This document shows, in pieces, positions 28,351 to 37,108 of a stretch of 59,824 nucleotides of DNA (positions within the stretch are counted from its first letter, which is position 1; each line of letters begins with the position of its first letter). The translations under genes were made by a program, and so were the position numbers. The DNA comes from Gammaproteobacteria bacterium (GTDB taxonomy: Bacteria > Pseudomonadota > Gammaproteobacteria > GCA-001735895): positions 1 to 59,824 of the forward strand of contig JALSKD010000121.1 of NCBI GenBank assembly GCA_026989015.1, read 5' to 3'. The notes beneath the pieces were generated by a model, which was given only the letters and a program-made list of their open reading frames with translations, was not told the DNA's origin and searched no databases.

Positions 28351-30318
28351 TCAAGGGGCTCCGTTCAGATGGCGGGCGAGAAAATCGAGTATCCGCCGAT
28401 AGGCTTCCCTGCGGTTGGCTTCATCGTAGAAGCCATGAGCTTCCCCTTTCCTGTACAGGGTTTCAGGGGGGTTGCCGGCCTTGATGAGGGCGTTTTCCAT
28501 GGCTTTGGCGTGATCGAAGGGTACCCGCAGGTCCTTCTTGCCATGAATCAGCAGTACCGGTGCCTTGATGCGGTCGGCCAGGTTGACCGGTGAGCGCCTT
28601 GCGCGATCCTGTTCGTCTTTTCCCAGTACCTGGTCCAGGTAATCCCGGCCGCGACCGGTCCACTGGATGTCGCCCTTCTCGTACATCAGGTTGAGATCAT
28701 ACACACCGGCGTAGCCGATGGCGCACGCATAGAGATCCGGGTCTGTGGCCGCACCCATCAGCGCGGCATAGCCACCGTAGGAGCCACCGTAAATACAGGC
28801 GTTGCCGGCCTTGGTGATCCCTTCGTCGATGGCCCACCGGGTCGCATCGGCCAGATCCTGCTGCATCTTGCCACCCCATTGCCGGAAACCGGCCTTGATG
28901 AAGGCCTCGCCATATCCGCCCGAGCCGCGGAAATTGATCTGAAGCACCGCGTAGCCGGCAGCGGCCAGCATTTGTACTTCCGGGTCATAGTTCCAGAAAT
29001 CGCGAACGAAGTAGGGGCCGCCGTGGGGCAGCACCACCAGTGGATAAGGGCCTTCTCCATCGGGCCGGGTCAGGTAGCCATGCAATTCCAGACCGTCGCG
29101 CGCCTCGATGCGAACGAGTTGCATGGAGTGGAGGTCTTTGGGGTCTTCCCAGGACCGGGCGCTGAGCAGGAAGTCGGCCTTTCGTGTTGTGGCATCATGA
29201 AGGTAGTAGTCTCCGGCAATACGGTCACTGGACACCTTCAACAGGGTGTATCGCCCATCACGGCTGCGGCTGGTGATATCGATACGCATGCCCTTGAAGG
29301 CCTTGATCAAACCCCTCAATCGCCGTGCCAGAGGGCTTTTTCCGATCACTTCACTATCCGGCAGCTCCGGTTCATATCGGACCGCAACCAGTTCTCTGTC
29401 GTCATTGAACAGGGTATCGAGCGCATCGGATGCGTTTTTGTGGCTTAGGCTTTCGAGGCTGTTGTTCTCCAGGTCCAGCAATCCCACGCCTCTGGGTTTG
29501 TCGTCAAGGCTGAAATAGACATAGACGCGGCGGTTGTCAGGGTGAAACTGTATGGGCCGGATGGTGATGCCTGAGGGCATCCGCCCATCGAAGCGCTCAG
29601 ACTTCAGTCGCGGAGAAGGCAACGGAGTCCACTCGCTTTCTGCATTTTCGCGATAGAGCACCCGGGTTCGCCCCTCCCAGCTGTCAACAAAAGCCAGCCG
29701 TACAACCTGCTTGTGATCGGCCAGCAGTTCGGCTCCGCGTTCGGGCGCTATGGCCAGCTTGTTCAGCTTGCCGGTATAGACATCAAGCCGATAGGCAAAA
29801 GTGAGTGGATCGACATGCTTTGCCTGTATGGGGTTGACGGAGATCAGGACATGGCGCGGGTCGTCATCCAGCGTGTCCATGACCGAGGCGTACGCGAGAA
29901 AATTCCTTTTGCTTTTCAATGCGTTGGCAGCCGGACCAAAGATCATGGCCTGCCTCTTTCCATCGGCATTGACGGCATAGATGTTTCCGGTGTCGATGGG
30001 GAAGTCCAGAAAACCGAGGTTGCGGTACAGATGGATGATCAAGCGTTCATCGTTCACCCATCGGAACGGCCCCGGTGTAAATTTGCTGCCAAAGGCGGAT
30101 CGGGCAGTGACCCGTTTGTCCTTGAGCCGGATGATGACGACACTGCGCTTTCCATCGCGGCCATTGACTGTGGCAGCAAGGTATTCTCCGGTCGGTGAGA
30201 TCTGCACAGTGTCGAATTCATTGTGCCGGGCGAAGTCGGACGGATCGATATCACGGGCCGCCTGGGCGGAGGTCAGTGATGCCAGAAGCATCAGCAGCAG
30301 AAGACGAAGCAGGTTCAT
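28351..30318 (-). CDS. Exported S9-family (prolyl oligopeptidase-like) peptidase
   Basis: 655 residues with a Sec signal peptide (about 1-20, cut after AQA), so probably periplasmic or secreted. The first two-thirds form a predicted beta-propeller. The C-terminal alpha/beta-hydrolase domain has Ser513 in GSYGGYA, Asp596 in HGKKDLRVPF and His628 in EAHGF, the complete S9 triad. It resembles the acylaminoacyl/dipeptidyl S9C group and probably cleaves short peptides. It converges on dctM with 22 bases between stops. A role in peptide scavenging is inferred, not shown. Confidence 0.9.
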   Translation of the reverse strand: MNLLRLLLLMLLASLTSAQAARDIDPSDFARHNEFDTVQISPTGEYLAATVNGRDGKRSVVIIRLKDKRVTARSAFGSKFTPGPFRWVNDERLIIHLYRNLGFLDFPIDTGNIYAVNADGKRQAMIFGPAANALKSKRNFLAYASVMDTLDDDPRHVLISVNPIQAKHVDPLTFAYRLDVYTGKLNKLAIAPERGAELLADHKQVVRLAFVDSWEGRTRVLYRENAESEWTPLPSPRLKSERFDGRMPSGITIRPIQFHPDNRRVYVYFSLDDKPRGVGLLDLENNSLESLSHKNASDALDTLFNDDRELVAVRYEPELPDSEVIGKSPLARRLRGLIKAFKGMRIDITSRSRDGRYTLLKVSSDRIAGDYYLHDATTRKADFLLSARSWEDPKDLHSMQLVRIEARDGLELHGYLTRPDGEGPYPLVVLPHGGPYFVRDFWNYDPEVQMLAAAGYAVLQINFRGSGGYGEAFIKAGFRQWGGKMQQDLADATRWAIDEGITKAGNACIYGGSYGGYAALMGAATDPDLYACAIGYAGVYDLNLMYEKGDIQWTGRGRDYLDQVLGKDEQDRARRSPVNLADRIKAPVLLIHGKKDLRVPFDHAKAMENALIKAGNPPETLYRKGEAHGFYDEANRREAYRRILDFLARHLNGAP

Positions 30319-30381
30319 GGCTTCCTTGTCGAGGGTTGGCAGAAGCGCAAAATATGCACCGGTTTCAGCCGAACGGCAAGA

Positions 30382-31350
30382 TCATGGGGAGAATCCCTGG
30401 TCCTGTAACCAGTCCAGCAGCCGGGTTTCCAGCCAGTAACGGGGCAACAGGCGCAATGGGCCGTGGCCGGCAATGAAACCGACATGGCCACCGTGTTCGG
30501 ACAGTTCGAAACGGATGGCGGGGGACAGTTCGTGTTCTGCCGGTAGCACCTCGGGGGTCATGAAGGGGTCGTCCCGGGCGTGCAGGATGAGGGTGGGACG
30601 GTCGATGCCGCGCAGGTATTGGCGCGAACTGCTGACCCGGTAGTAGTGGGCGGCACTGTCGAAGCCGTGTGCAGGTGCGGTGTAGGCGTCGTCGAAGGCG
30701 ACAAAGCTGTGCAGGACTTGTGGGTCGATGTCCAGGCCGGTCGCGCGCAGCAGTTCGCCCTTGGCCGCCAGTTTGCGCTTCAGCCTACCCAGCAGTTCCC
30801 TCTGGTAGAGACGGGAGAAACCGCGTTCCATGCGTCGGGCACAGGCATCCAGTTGCAGCGGGGTGGAGACGGCGGCGGCACAGGCAACGGCCGGGTCGGG
30901 TGGTGCTTCACCCAGGTATTTCAGGGTGACATTGCCGCCCAGGGAGTAGCCAATCAGTGCCAGTCGCCGCATGCCCGTTTTCTTCAGATGCTCGATGACC
31001 TGACGCAGATCTCCGGTATCCCCGGAGTGGTAGCTGCGGGCCAGGCGGTTGGTGCGGCCGTTGCAACCGCGAAAGAACAGGAAACTGGCCGGGATGCCGG
31101 CCGCGTTCAGGCGGTTGAGGATGCGCGCGGCATAGGGTGAACGCAACGAGCCTTCGAGCCCGTGAAGAATCAGGACGCGATCGCTGCCCTCTGCGGTACC
31201 GTGCGCCAGTTCGATTTCGTCGCCGTCGTTCAGGGTCAGTCGCTCACGGGTGATGCGGGGCGGCGGCGGATGGATCAGGTTGGCCAGCAGGGTCTGGGCG
31301 TGCGGGTTTGTCAGCCAGAGCGGTGGTTGGAAATCATTGCGGATGATCAT
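30382..31350 (-). CDS. yheT: YheT-like alpha/beta hydrolase
   Basis: Cytoplasmic hydrolase of 322 residues in the YheT/YMC0-Eht1 group, whose members act as esterases of mostly unknown substrate. The nucleophile is Ser136 (GYSLGGN), the Asp is in HARDDPF and the His is His289 (HGGHVGF). The opening PPLWLTNPHAQTLLAN motif is diagnostic. I take the ATG at 31350, because the open frame beyond it encodes a low-complexity Arg/Ser sequence. The gene is divergent from ccmA with 91 bases between. Confidence 0.88.
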   Translation of the reverse strand: MIIRNDFQPPLWLTNPHAQTLLANLIHPPPPRITRERLTLNDGDEIELAHGTAEGSDRVLILHGLEGSLRSPYAARILNRLNAAGIPASFLFFRGCNGRTNRLARSYHSGDTGDLRQVIEHLKKTGMRRLALIGYSLGGNVTLKYLGEAPPDPAVACAAAVSTPLQLDACARRMERGFSRLYQRELLGRLKRKLAAKGELLRATGLDIDPQVLHSFVAFDDAYTAPAHGFDSAAHYYRVSSSRQYLRGIDRPTLILHARDDPFMTPEVLPAEHELSPAIRFELSEHGGHVGFIAGHGPLRLLPRYWLETRLLDWLQDQGFSP

Positions 31351-31441
31351 GATCAAACGGTACTCTGCCGGGTGCTCAGTGGGTTTGCTTCGCCGGTCGT
31401 TTTTAGCTAGCCTTCCTTGTCTTTTTTGAGCAGGTTCATCC

Positions 31442-32068
31442 GTGTCCACTTCCGCATTGCTGCAAACCCGGGATCTCGCCTGTGTCAAGGATGATCGTGT
31501 GCTGTTCGAAGGCCTGGATCTGGACCTGGAGCCGGGCCGCATCCTGCTGGTCGAAGGGCGCAATGGTAGCGGAAAGACCAGCCTGCTGCGAATCCTCACC
31601 GGGCTCAGTCTGCCCGAATCGGGCGAGGTGCTGTGGCAGGGCGTGCCGATCGGCGAGGCCGGACCCGAGTACTACGAGCAGGTGACCTATGTGGGCCACC
31701 ATGACGGCCTGAAGCGGGATCTGACCGCGCTGGAGAACCTGCGTCTGGCCCAGGCGATGGGCAAGCCCTCGGATCTGGATCTGGACCAGGTGCTGGAGCG
31801 CGTCAATCTCTACCGGTTTGGCGACAATTTCGTCTCCACCCTGTCGGCGGGGCAGAAGCGCCGGCTGGCGTTGGCACGGCTGATCGCCACCGAGGCGCAG
31901 GTGTGGATCATGGACGAACCCTTCACCTCGCTGGACAAGGCCAGCATGGCGCTGTTCCAGGAATTGTTCGAGCAGCACCTTCAGCAGGGCGGTGTCATCG
32001 TGCTGACTTCCCATCACGATATCGAGATGCCCGACCAGGATGTGCTGAGGTTGGACCTGTCCGCATGA
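31442..32068 (+). CDS. ccmA: Heme exporter ATP-binding protein CcmA
   Basis: ATPase of the CcmABCD complex that releases heme-loaded CcmE during cytochrome c maturation. The 208 residues have Walker A GRNGSGKT (39-46), the signature LSAGQKRRLALARL and Walker B WIMDEPFTSLD. The start is GTG at 31442; no in-frame ATG lies upstream before the gene border. It opens a nine-gene ccm operon in which each gene overlaps the next or lies within about 25 bases. Confidence 0.95.
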   Translation: MSTSALLQTRDLACVKDDRVLFEGLDLDLEPGRILLVEGRNGSGKTSLLRILTGLSLPESGEVLWQGVPIGEAGPEYYEQVTYVGHHDGLKRDLTALENLRLAQAMGKPSDLDLDQVLERVNLYRFGDNFVSTLSAGQKRRLALARLIATEAQVWIMDEPFTSLDKASMALFQELFEQHLQQGGVIVLTSHHDIEMPDQDVLRLDLSA

Positions 32069-32748
32069 AACGCTTGTCCCTGTCCCAGGCCTTTGCCTTC
32101 ATTCTGCGCCGCGATCTGCTGATCGCCCTGCGCAACCGCTCCGAACTGGCCAATCCGCTGCTGTTCTTCGTGCTGGTGATCACCCTGTTCCCGCTGGCGG
32201 TGGGCGCCGAGCCGAACCTGCTGGCGCGCATAGCACCCGGCATCATCTGGGTGGCGGCGCTGTTGTCCTCGATGCTGTCGCTGGACGCCATGTTCCGCAG
32301 CGACTTCGAGGATGGAACTCTGGAGCAGATGCTGCTGTCTGCTCATCCGGTGCCGGTACTGGTGCTGGCGAAGGTGACCGCCCACTGGCTGGTGACGGGT
32401 TTGCCGCTGCTGCTGATTTCACCGTTACTGGCAATGATGCTGGGGTTGGACGAGGGCGCTTATGGGATACTCTTGCTGACGGTCCTGATCGGCACGCCCA
32501 TACTGAGTCTGATCGGTGCCATCGGTGTGGCCCTGACCATCGGCCTGAGAAAGGGTGGTATCATCCTCTCGCTGCTGGTGCTGCCCCTGTATGTGCCGGT
32601 ACTGATTTTCGCTGCCAGTGCGGTGGACATGGCTTCCGGAGGCCTGTCCGCGATGCCGCAAATCTCGATGATGCTGGCGTTCCTGTTTCTGTCGCTGTCG
32701 CTGTCCCCCTGGGCTACCGCGGCCGCACTGCGAATGAGCATGAGCTGA
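32065..32748 (+). CDS. ccmB: Heme exporter membrane protein CcmB
   Basis: Six-helix membrane partner of CcmA, 227 residues. The opening FAFILRRDLLIALRNRSELANPLLFF and the segment DFEDGTLEQMLLSAHP are characteristic. The ATG at 32065 overlaps the ccmA stop (ATGA). Further in-frame codons upstream lie inside ccmA and are not family sequence. Confidence 0.95.
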   Translation: MKRLSLSQAFAFILRRDLLIALRNRSELANPLLFFVLVITLFPLAVGAEPNLLARIAPGIIWVAALLSSMLSLDAMFRSDFEDGTLEQMLLSAHPVPVLVLAKVTAHWLVTGLPLLLISPLLAMMLGLDEGAYGILLLTVLIGTPILSLIGAIGVALTIGLRKGGIILSLLVLPLYVPVLIFAASAVDMASGGLSAMPQISMMLAFLFLSLSLSPWATAAALRMSMS

Positions 32749-32761
32749 GGACCGATTCTTC

Positions 32762-33496
32762 ATGTGGAAATGGTTTCATCAATGGGGTTCGCCGCCCCAT
32801 TTCTACCGCCGCGCCGGCAAGTGGCTGCCGTGGCTGGGCGGCTTGTTCGCGGTGTTCTTCATCAGCGGGCTGGTCGATGGCCTGGTGTTCGCTCCGGCCG
32901 ACTATCAGCAGGGCGAGAGCTACCGCATCATCTATGTGCATGTCCCTGCGGCCTGGATGTCCATGTTCATCTACATGGTGATGGCGGTCTGCGGCATCAT
33001 CGTGCTGGTGTGGCGCATGAAGATGGCCGAGATCGTGCTCATCTCATCGGCGCCCATCGGCGCCAGCTTTACCTTCCTGGCGCTGGTCACCGGCTCGCTG
33101 TGGGGCAAGCCGATGTGGGGCACCTACTGGGTCTGGGATGCTCGCCTGACTTCGGAACTGATTCTGCTGTTCCTCTACCTGGGGGTGATCGGCCTCTATG
33201 GCGCCATCGACGAGAAGCGGATGGCCGGCCGGGCGGTGGCGATACTGGCCATCGTCGGTGCGGTGAACATCCCGATCATCCACTTCTCCGTCGAATGGTG
33301 GAACAGCCTGCATCAGGGGCCGACCGTCACCAAGTTCGACAAGCCTTCGATACACTGGAGCATGCTGCTGCCGCTGCTGCTGATGGCCGTGGCCTTCCAG
33401 ATCTACTATGTCTGGGCGCTGTTCCTGAAGGTGCGCGCGGAGCTGTTGCAGCGCGAGAGAAATTCCCGCTGGGTTGAGGAACTGTTTCGATCATGA
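32762..33496 (+). CDS. ccmC: Heme handling protein CcmC
   Basis: Membrane protein that presents heme to CcmE. The 244 residues include six helices and the tryptophan-rich WWD motif on a periplasmic loop (about 114-126, ending WVWDARLTS). Histidines flanking that loop (VHVPAAWMS before it and IHFSVEWWNSLHQG after it) are the expected heme ligands. The stop overlaps the ccmD start (ATGA). Confidence 0.95.
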   Translation: MWKWFHQWGSPPHFYRRAGKWLPWLGGLFAVFFISGLVDGLVFAPADYQQGESYRIIYVHVPAAWMSMFIYMVMAVCGIIVLVWRMKMAEIVLISSAPIGASFTFLALVTGSLWGKPMWGTYWVWDARLTSELILLFLYLGVIGLYGAIDEKRMAGRAVAILAIVGAVNIPIIHFSVEWWNSLHQGPTVTKFDKPSIHWSMLLPLLLMAVAFQIYYVWALFLKVRAELLQRERNSRWVEELFRS

Positions 33497-33663
33497 GTCT
33501 GTCAGAGTTTTTCGACATGGGCGGCTATGCCGCTTTCGTATGGTCTTCCTACGGGCTGGCGCTGGTGGTGTTGTTGCTGAACATCCTGCTGCCCTGGCAG
33601 CAGCACCGCCAGACTGTCCGCAAACTCAAACGCATGCACCGCCGGGGTAAAGACGCATCATGA
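33493..33663 (+). CDS. ccmD: Heme exporter small subunit CcmD
   Basis: A 56-residue single-helix protein beginning MSLSEFFDMGGYAAFVW. That opening, followed by one helix (about 19-35) and a very basic tail, is the CcmD pattern. CcmD helps release holo-CcmE from CcmABC. Both ends overlap neighbours: its ATG with the ccmC stop and its TGA with the ccmE ATG. Confidence 0.92.
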   Translation: MSLSEFFDMGGYAAFVWSSYGLALVVLLLNILLPWQQHRQTVRKLKRMHRRGKDAS

Positions 33664-34115
33664 CACCTGCCAGAAAGAAACGACTGCTGCTGATCGCGCT
33701 GATGCTTGCCGGCGTCGCCGTCGGCGTGGGCTTTGCGCTCAAGGCGCTGAACCAGAACATCATGTTCTTCTTCTCACCGTCGGACATCGTCGCCGGAAAG
33801 GCCCCTGCCAACAAGGATTTCCGGGTCGGTGGCGTGGTGGTCGAGGGAACGGTGAAACGCCCGGGAGACGGCCTGACCGTGCAGTTCGACCTGACCGACA
33901 ACGCGCAGACGGTCACCGTCAAGTACACCGGTATCCTGCCGGACCTGTTCCGCGAGGGGCAGGGCATCATCGCCAATGGCCAGCTCGACGGCAACGGCGA
34001 TTTCGTTGCCAACGAGGTGTTGGCCAAGCACGACGAAAACTACATGCCGCCGGAGGTCATGGAAGCCATGAAGAAGTCCGGCAAGGCCATGCCGAGCATG
34101 AATCCATCCAACTGA
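33660..34115 (+). CDS. ccmE: Heme chaperone CcmE
   Basis: Periplasmic, N-terminally anchored chaperone (helix about 8-27) that binds heme covalently. The heme-binding residue is His124 within LAKHDENYMP, the classical HxxxY motif. The OB-fold core is complete and the length of 151 residues is normal. It follows ccmD with a four-base overlap and is 22 bases before ccmF. Confidence 0.96.
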   Translation: MTPARKKRLLLIALMLAGVAVGVGFALKALNQNIMFFFSPSDIVAGKAPANKDFRVGGVVVEGTVKRPGDGLTVQFDLTDNAQTVTVKYTGILPDLFREGQGIIANGQLDGNGDFVANEVLAKHDENYMPPEVMEAMKKSGKAMPSMNPSN

Positions 34116-34137
34116 TTCACTACCGAGAGGCCCGATC

Positions 34138-36114
34138 ATGATTCCCGAGCTTGGACATTTTGCATTGATACTGGGCCTGTGCATCGCGCTGGCCCAGTCC
34201 TTCTTCACCTTGGCCGGGGCGCAGAAGGGCTATGCGCGCTGGATCGCGCTGGCCCGCCCGGCGGCCTATGGCCAGCTGTTCTTCGTGGCGCTCTCCTACG
34301 CGGCACTCACCTGGGTGTTCCTGACCAATGACTTCTCGGTGCTCTATGCCGCCAAGAACTCCAACTCCCATCTGCCGCTGCTGTACCTGATCTCCGGAGT
34401 CTGGGGCGCTCATGAAGGCTCGCTGTTGCTGTGGGCATTGATTCTCTCCATCTGGACCGCGGCCGTGGCCACCTTCAGCCGCAGCGTGCCCAAGGTCATG
34501 CTGGCGCGGGTCATCGGCGTGATGGGGTTGGTCAGCGTGGGTTTTCTGCTGTTCATCCTGATCACCTCCAATCCCTTTGAACGACTCTTCCCGGCGGCCA
34601 TTGAAGGGCGCGATCTGAACCCGCTGCTGCAGGATCCAGGCCTGGCCGTGCACCCGCCCATGCTGTATTTCGGCTATGTGGGCTTCTCCGTCGCCTTCGC
34701 TTTCGCCATTGCCGCCCTGATTTCCGGGCAGGTTGATTCGGCCTGGGCGCGCTGGTCCCGGCCCTGGACCAATATCGCCTGGATGTTCCTCACCCTCGGC
34801 ATCACGCTCGGCAGCTGGTGGGCCTACTATGAGCTGGGCTGGGGTGGCTGGTGGTTCTGGGATCCGGTGGAGAACGCCTCCTTCATGCCCTGGCTGGTCG
34901 GCACGGCGTTGCTGCACTCGCTGGCGATTACAGAGAAGCGCGGCACCTTCAAGGCCTGGACGGCCCTGCTGGCCATCTTTGCCTTCTCTTTGTCGTTGCT
35001 GGGTACCTTCCTGGTCCGTTCCGGCGTGTTGACCTCGGTGCATGCCTTCGCCAGTGATCCGGAGCGCGGCGTGTTCATCCTGATTTTCCTGGTGTTGGTG
35101 GTCGGTTCCTCGCTGCTGCTCTATGCCTGGCGTGCGCCCACCCTCAAGTCCGCGGCGGTCACCAACCTGCTGTCGCGGGACATGGCGCTGCTGCTCAACA
35201 ACATCTTCCTGACCGTGGCCACGGCGGCCATCCTGCTGGGCACGGTCTATCCGATCTTTGCCGAGGCCATGGGCGGCAAGATTTCGGTGGGGCCGCCCTA
35301 CTTCAATGCGGTGTTCATTCCGCTGACCGCGCCGATCGCGGTACTGATCGGCATCGGCATGCTGGTGCGCTGGAAGAAGGACAGCTGGTCGCGACTGGTG
35401 AAGGTTCTGCGTTGGCCGTTGTTGGCGACCCTGGTGCTGTCGGTGGCCCTGGCCAGCCTGTTGCCCAAGTGGAACTGGGCCGCCTACGCCGGCATTACAC
35501 TCGCCCTGTGGATCGTCAGCACCGTGGCGGAAGCCCTGATGGAACGCCTGCGTGGCCGCAGCCTGGCTTCTGCCTTGCGCAGCACGCCGCGCGGCTTCTA
35601 CGGCATGCTGCTGGGGCATTTCGGTATTGCCTTGTTCATCATCGGCATCACCCTGGTGAGCCTCTACACCCAGGAGAAGGACATCCGCATGAAACCTGGT
35701 GATACCTTCGAGATGAATGGCTACAGTTTCACCTTCAACGGTGTCCGGGAAATCCCGGTAGCCAACTACATGGCGGCGCGCGGCGAGTTTGTCGTCCGCG
35801 ACGGCAAGGGGTTTGAGACCACCCTGCATCCGGAGAAGCGGATCTATCGTGTTCAGCAGAACCCGATGACCGAAGCGGCCATCGATGCCGGCCTCACCCG
35901 CGATCTGTTCATCGCCCTCGGCGAGGAAGTCGACAAGACCGACGGCAGCTGGGCGGTGCGGATCTATTACAAGCCCTTCATCCGCTGGATCTGGCTGGGC
36001 GGCATCATCATGGCCCTGGGCGGGCTGATTGCCGCCACCGACAAACGCTACCGGCAGATGGCGCGCCGTCGTGAAAACATACCGGATGCCGCAGCCATCG
36101 GGAGCGCCCTGTAA
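34138..36114 (+). CDS. ccmF: Cytochrome c heme lyase subunit CcmF
   Basis: Large polytopic membrane protein (658 residues) that attaches heme to apocytochromes with CcmH. The WWD motif WGGWWFWDPVENAS lies about residues 233-246. The conserved histidines around it (HEGS before and LLHSLAIT after) are present. The last base of the stop codon is shared with the ccmG ATG (TAATG). Confidence 0.96.
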   Translation: MIPELGHFALILGLCIALAQSFFTLAGAQKGYARWIALARPAAYGQLFFVALSYAALTWVFLTNDFSVLYAAKNSNSHLPLLYLISGVWGAHEGSLLLWALILSIWTAAVATFSRSVPKVMLARVIGVMGLVSVGFLLFILITSNPFERLFPAAIEGRDLNPLLQDPGLAVHPPMLYFGYVGFSVAFAFAIAALISGQVDSAWARWSRPWTNIAWMFLTLGITLGSWWAYYELGWGGWWFWDPVENASFMPWLVGTALLHSLAITEKRGTFKAWTALLAIFAFSLSLLGTFLVRSGVLTSVHAFASDPERGVFILIFLVLVVGSSLLLYAWRAPTLKSAAVTNLLSRDMALLLNNIFLTVATAAILLGTVYPIFAEAMGGKISVGPPYFNAVFIPLTAPIAVLIGIGMLVRWKKDSWSRLVKVLRWPLLATLVLSVALASLLPKWNWAAYAGITLALWIVSTVAEALMERLRGRSLASALRSTPRGFYGMLLGHFGIALFIIGITLVSLYTQEKDIRMKPGDTFEMNGYSFTFNGVREIPVANYMAARGEFVVRDGKGFETTLHPEKRIYRVQQNPMTEAAIDAGLTRDLFIALGEEVDKTDGSWAVRIYYKPFIRWIWLGGIIMALGGLIAATDKRYRQMARRRENIPDAAAIGSAL

Positions 36115-36635
36115 TGCGTTTTCTGTTACCCGTCGTCATTTTCGCCCTGCTGGCCGGCCTGCTGGGCTGGGGGCTGACCCGCGACCCCAAGGAAGTGCCT
36201 TCCCCGTTGATCGGCAAGCCGGCTCCTGCCTTTACCGCGCCCACCCTGTTCGATCCGCAGAAAACCTTTTCTGCTTCAGACTATCTGGGCAAGGTCTGGG
36301 TGCTCAATGTCTGGGCCTCCTGGTGCGTGGCCTGCCGAGCGGAGCATCAATACGTTACCCAGCTGGCACGCATGCAGCTCGTGCCGGTGGTCGGCCTCGA
36401 CTACAAGGATAAACCCGCCGATGGCCGCGCCTGGCTGGGTGAGCTGGGCAACCCCTATACCGTGATTCCGACCGACGAGAAGGGCCGGATCGGCATCGAC
36501 TGGGGCGTCTACGGCGTGCCCGAAACCTTCCTCATCGACAAGCAGGGGATGATCGCCTACAAGCACATCGGGCCGATCAACGCCGATTCCTTGCGCGACA
36601 TCATCGTGCCCAAGCTGAAGGAGCTGATGCAATGA
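36114..36635 (+). CDS. ccmG: Thiol:disulfide interchange protein CcmG/DsbE
   Basis: Membrane-anchored periplasmic thioredoxin, 173 residues. It keeps CxxCH cysteines or CcmH reduced so that heme can be attached. The active site is Cys71 and Cys74 in WASWCVACRAEH, and the GVPET cis-proline loop follows. The N-terminal helix (about 3-20) is an uncleaved anchor. It overlaps ccmH by four bases. Confidence 0.95.
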   Translation: MRFLLPVVIFALLAGLLGWGLTRDPKEVPSPLIGKPAPAFTAPTLFDPQKTFSASDYLGKVWVLNVWASWCVACRAEHQYVTQLARMQLVPVVGLDYKDKPADGRAWLGELGNPYTVIPTDEKGRIGIDWGVYGVPETFLIDKQGMIAYKHIGPINADSLRDIIVPKLKELMQ

Positions 36636-37108
36636 TCACCGGCATTTCACTTCGACTGCTGTGGCTGATTCCCGCCGTGTTGCTGGCGTTGCCGGCGCAG
36701 GCCGCCATCGAGGCGCTGGAGTTCAACAGCCCGCAGGTCGAGGAAGACTACTACACGCTGATCGACGAGTTGCGTTGCCTGGTCTGCCAAAACCAGAACC
36801 TCAAGGACTCCAACGCCGACCTGGCCAAGGACCTGCGCCATCAGACCTACCAGATGCTGCAACAGGGCAAGAGCAAACAGGATGTCATCGATTACATGGT
36901 GGCACGCTATGGGGATTTCGTGCTCTACCGCCCTCCGCTCAAGAACAATACGCTGCTGCTGTGGATCGGTCCCTTTGTCCTGTTGCTGCTGGTGCTGTTC
37001 CTGGTGATTCGCCGTATTCGCCGCAACCGCAGCGTCGAACCCCCCGAACCCGAAACCCTCGAGCAGGCGCGTCATCTGCTCAATGACGACGAGCAGAAAA
37101 CGACATGA
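36632..37108 (+). CDS. ccmH: Cytochrome c maturation thiol-oxidoreductase CcmH
   Basis: Short form of CcmH (158 residues) with a signal peptide (about 1-24), a three-helix periplasmic domain with active cysteines Cys49 and Cys52 (LRCLVCQNQ), and one C-terminal membrane helix (about 106-125). It works with CcmG and CcmF. The E. coli CcmH fuses this domain to the CcmI part; here they are separate genes overlapping by four bases. Confidence 0.95.
   Translation: MITGISLRLLWLIPAVLLALPAQAAIEALEFNSPQVEEDYYTLIDELRCLVCQNQNLKDSNADLAKDLRHQTYQMLQQGKSKQDVIDYMVARYGDFVLYRPPLKNNTLLLWIGPFVLLLLVLFLVIRRIRRNRSVEPPEPETLEQARHLLNDDEQKTT

Noticed and set aside
31351-31441. A ccm promoter (TTGCTT-N17-TAGCCT) between yheT and ccmA
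   Set aside because: The -10 match is poor and no further support exists, so I did not list it, though a promoter must lie near here.
34120-35829. Minus-strand frame of about 569 codons opposite ccmF
   Set aside because: It mirrors ccmF codon bias; no recognisable domain or ribosome site.
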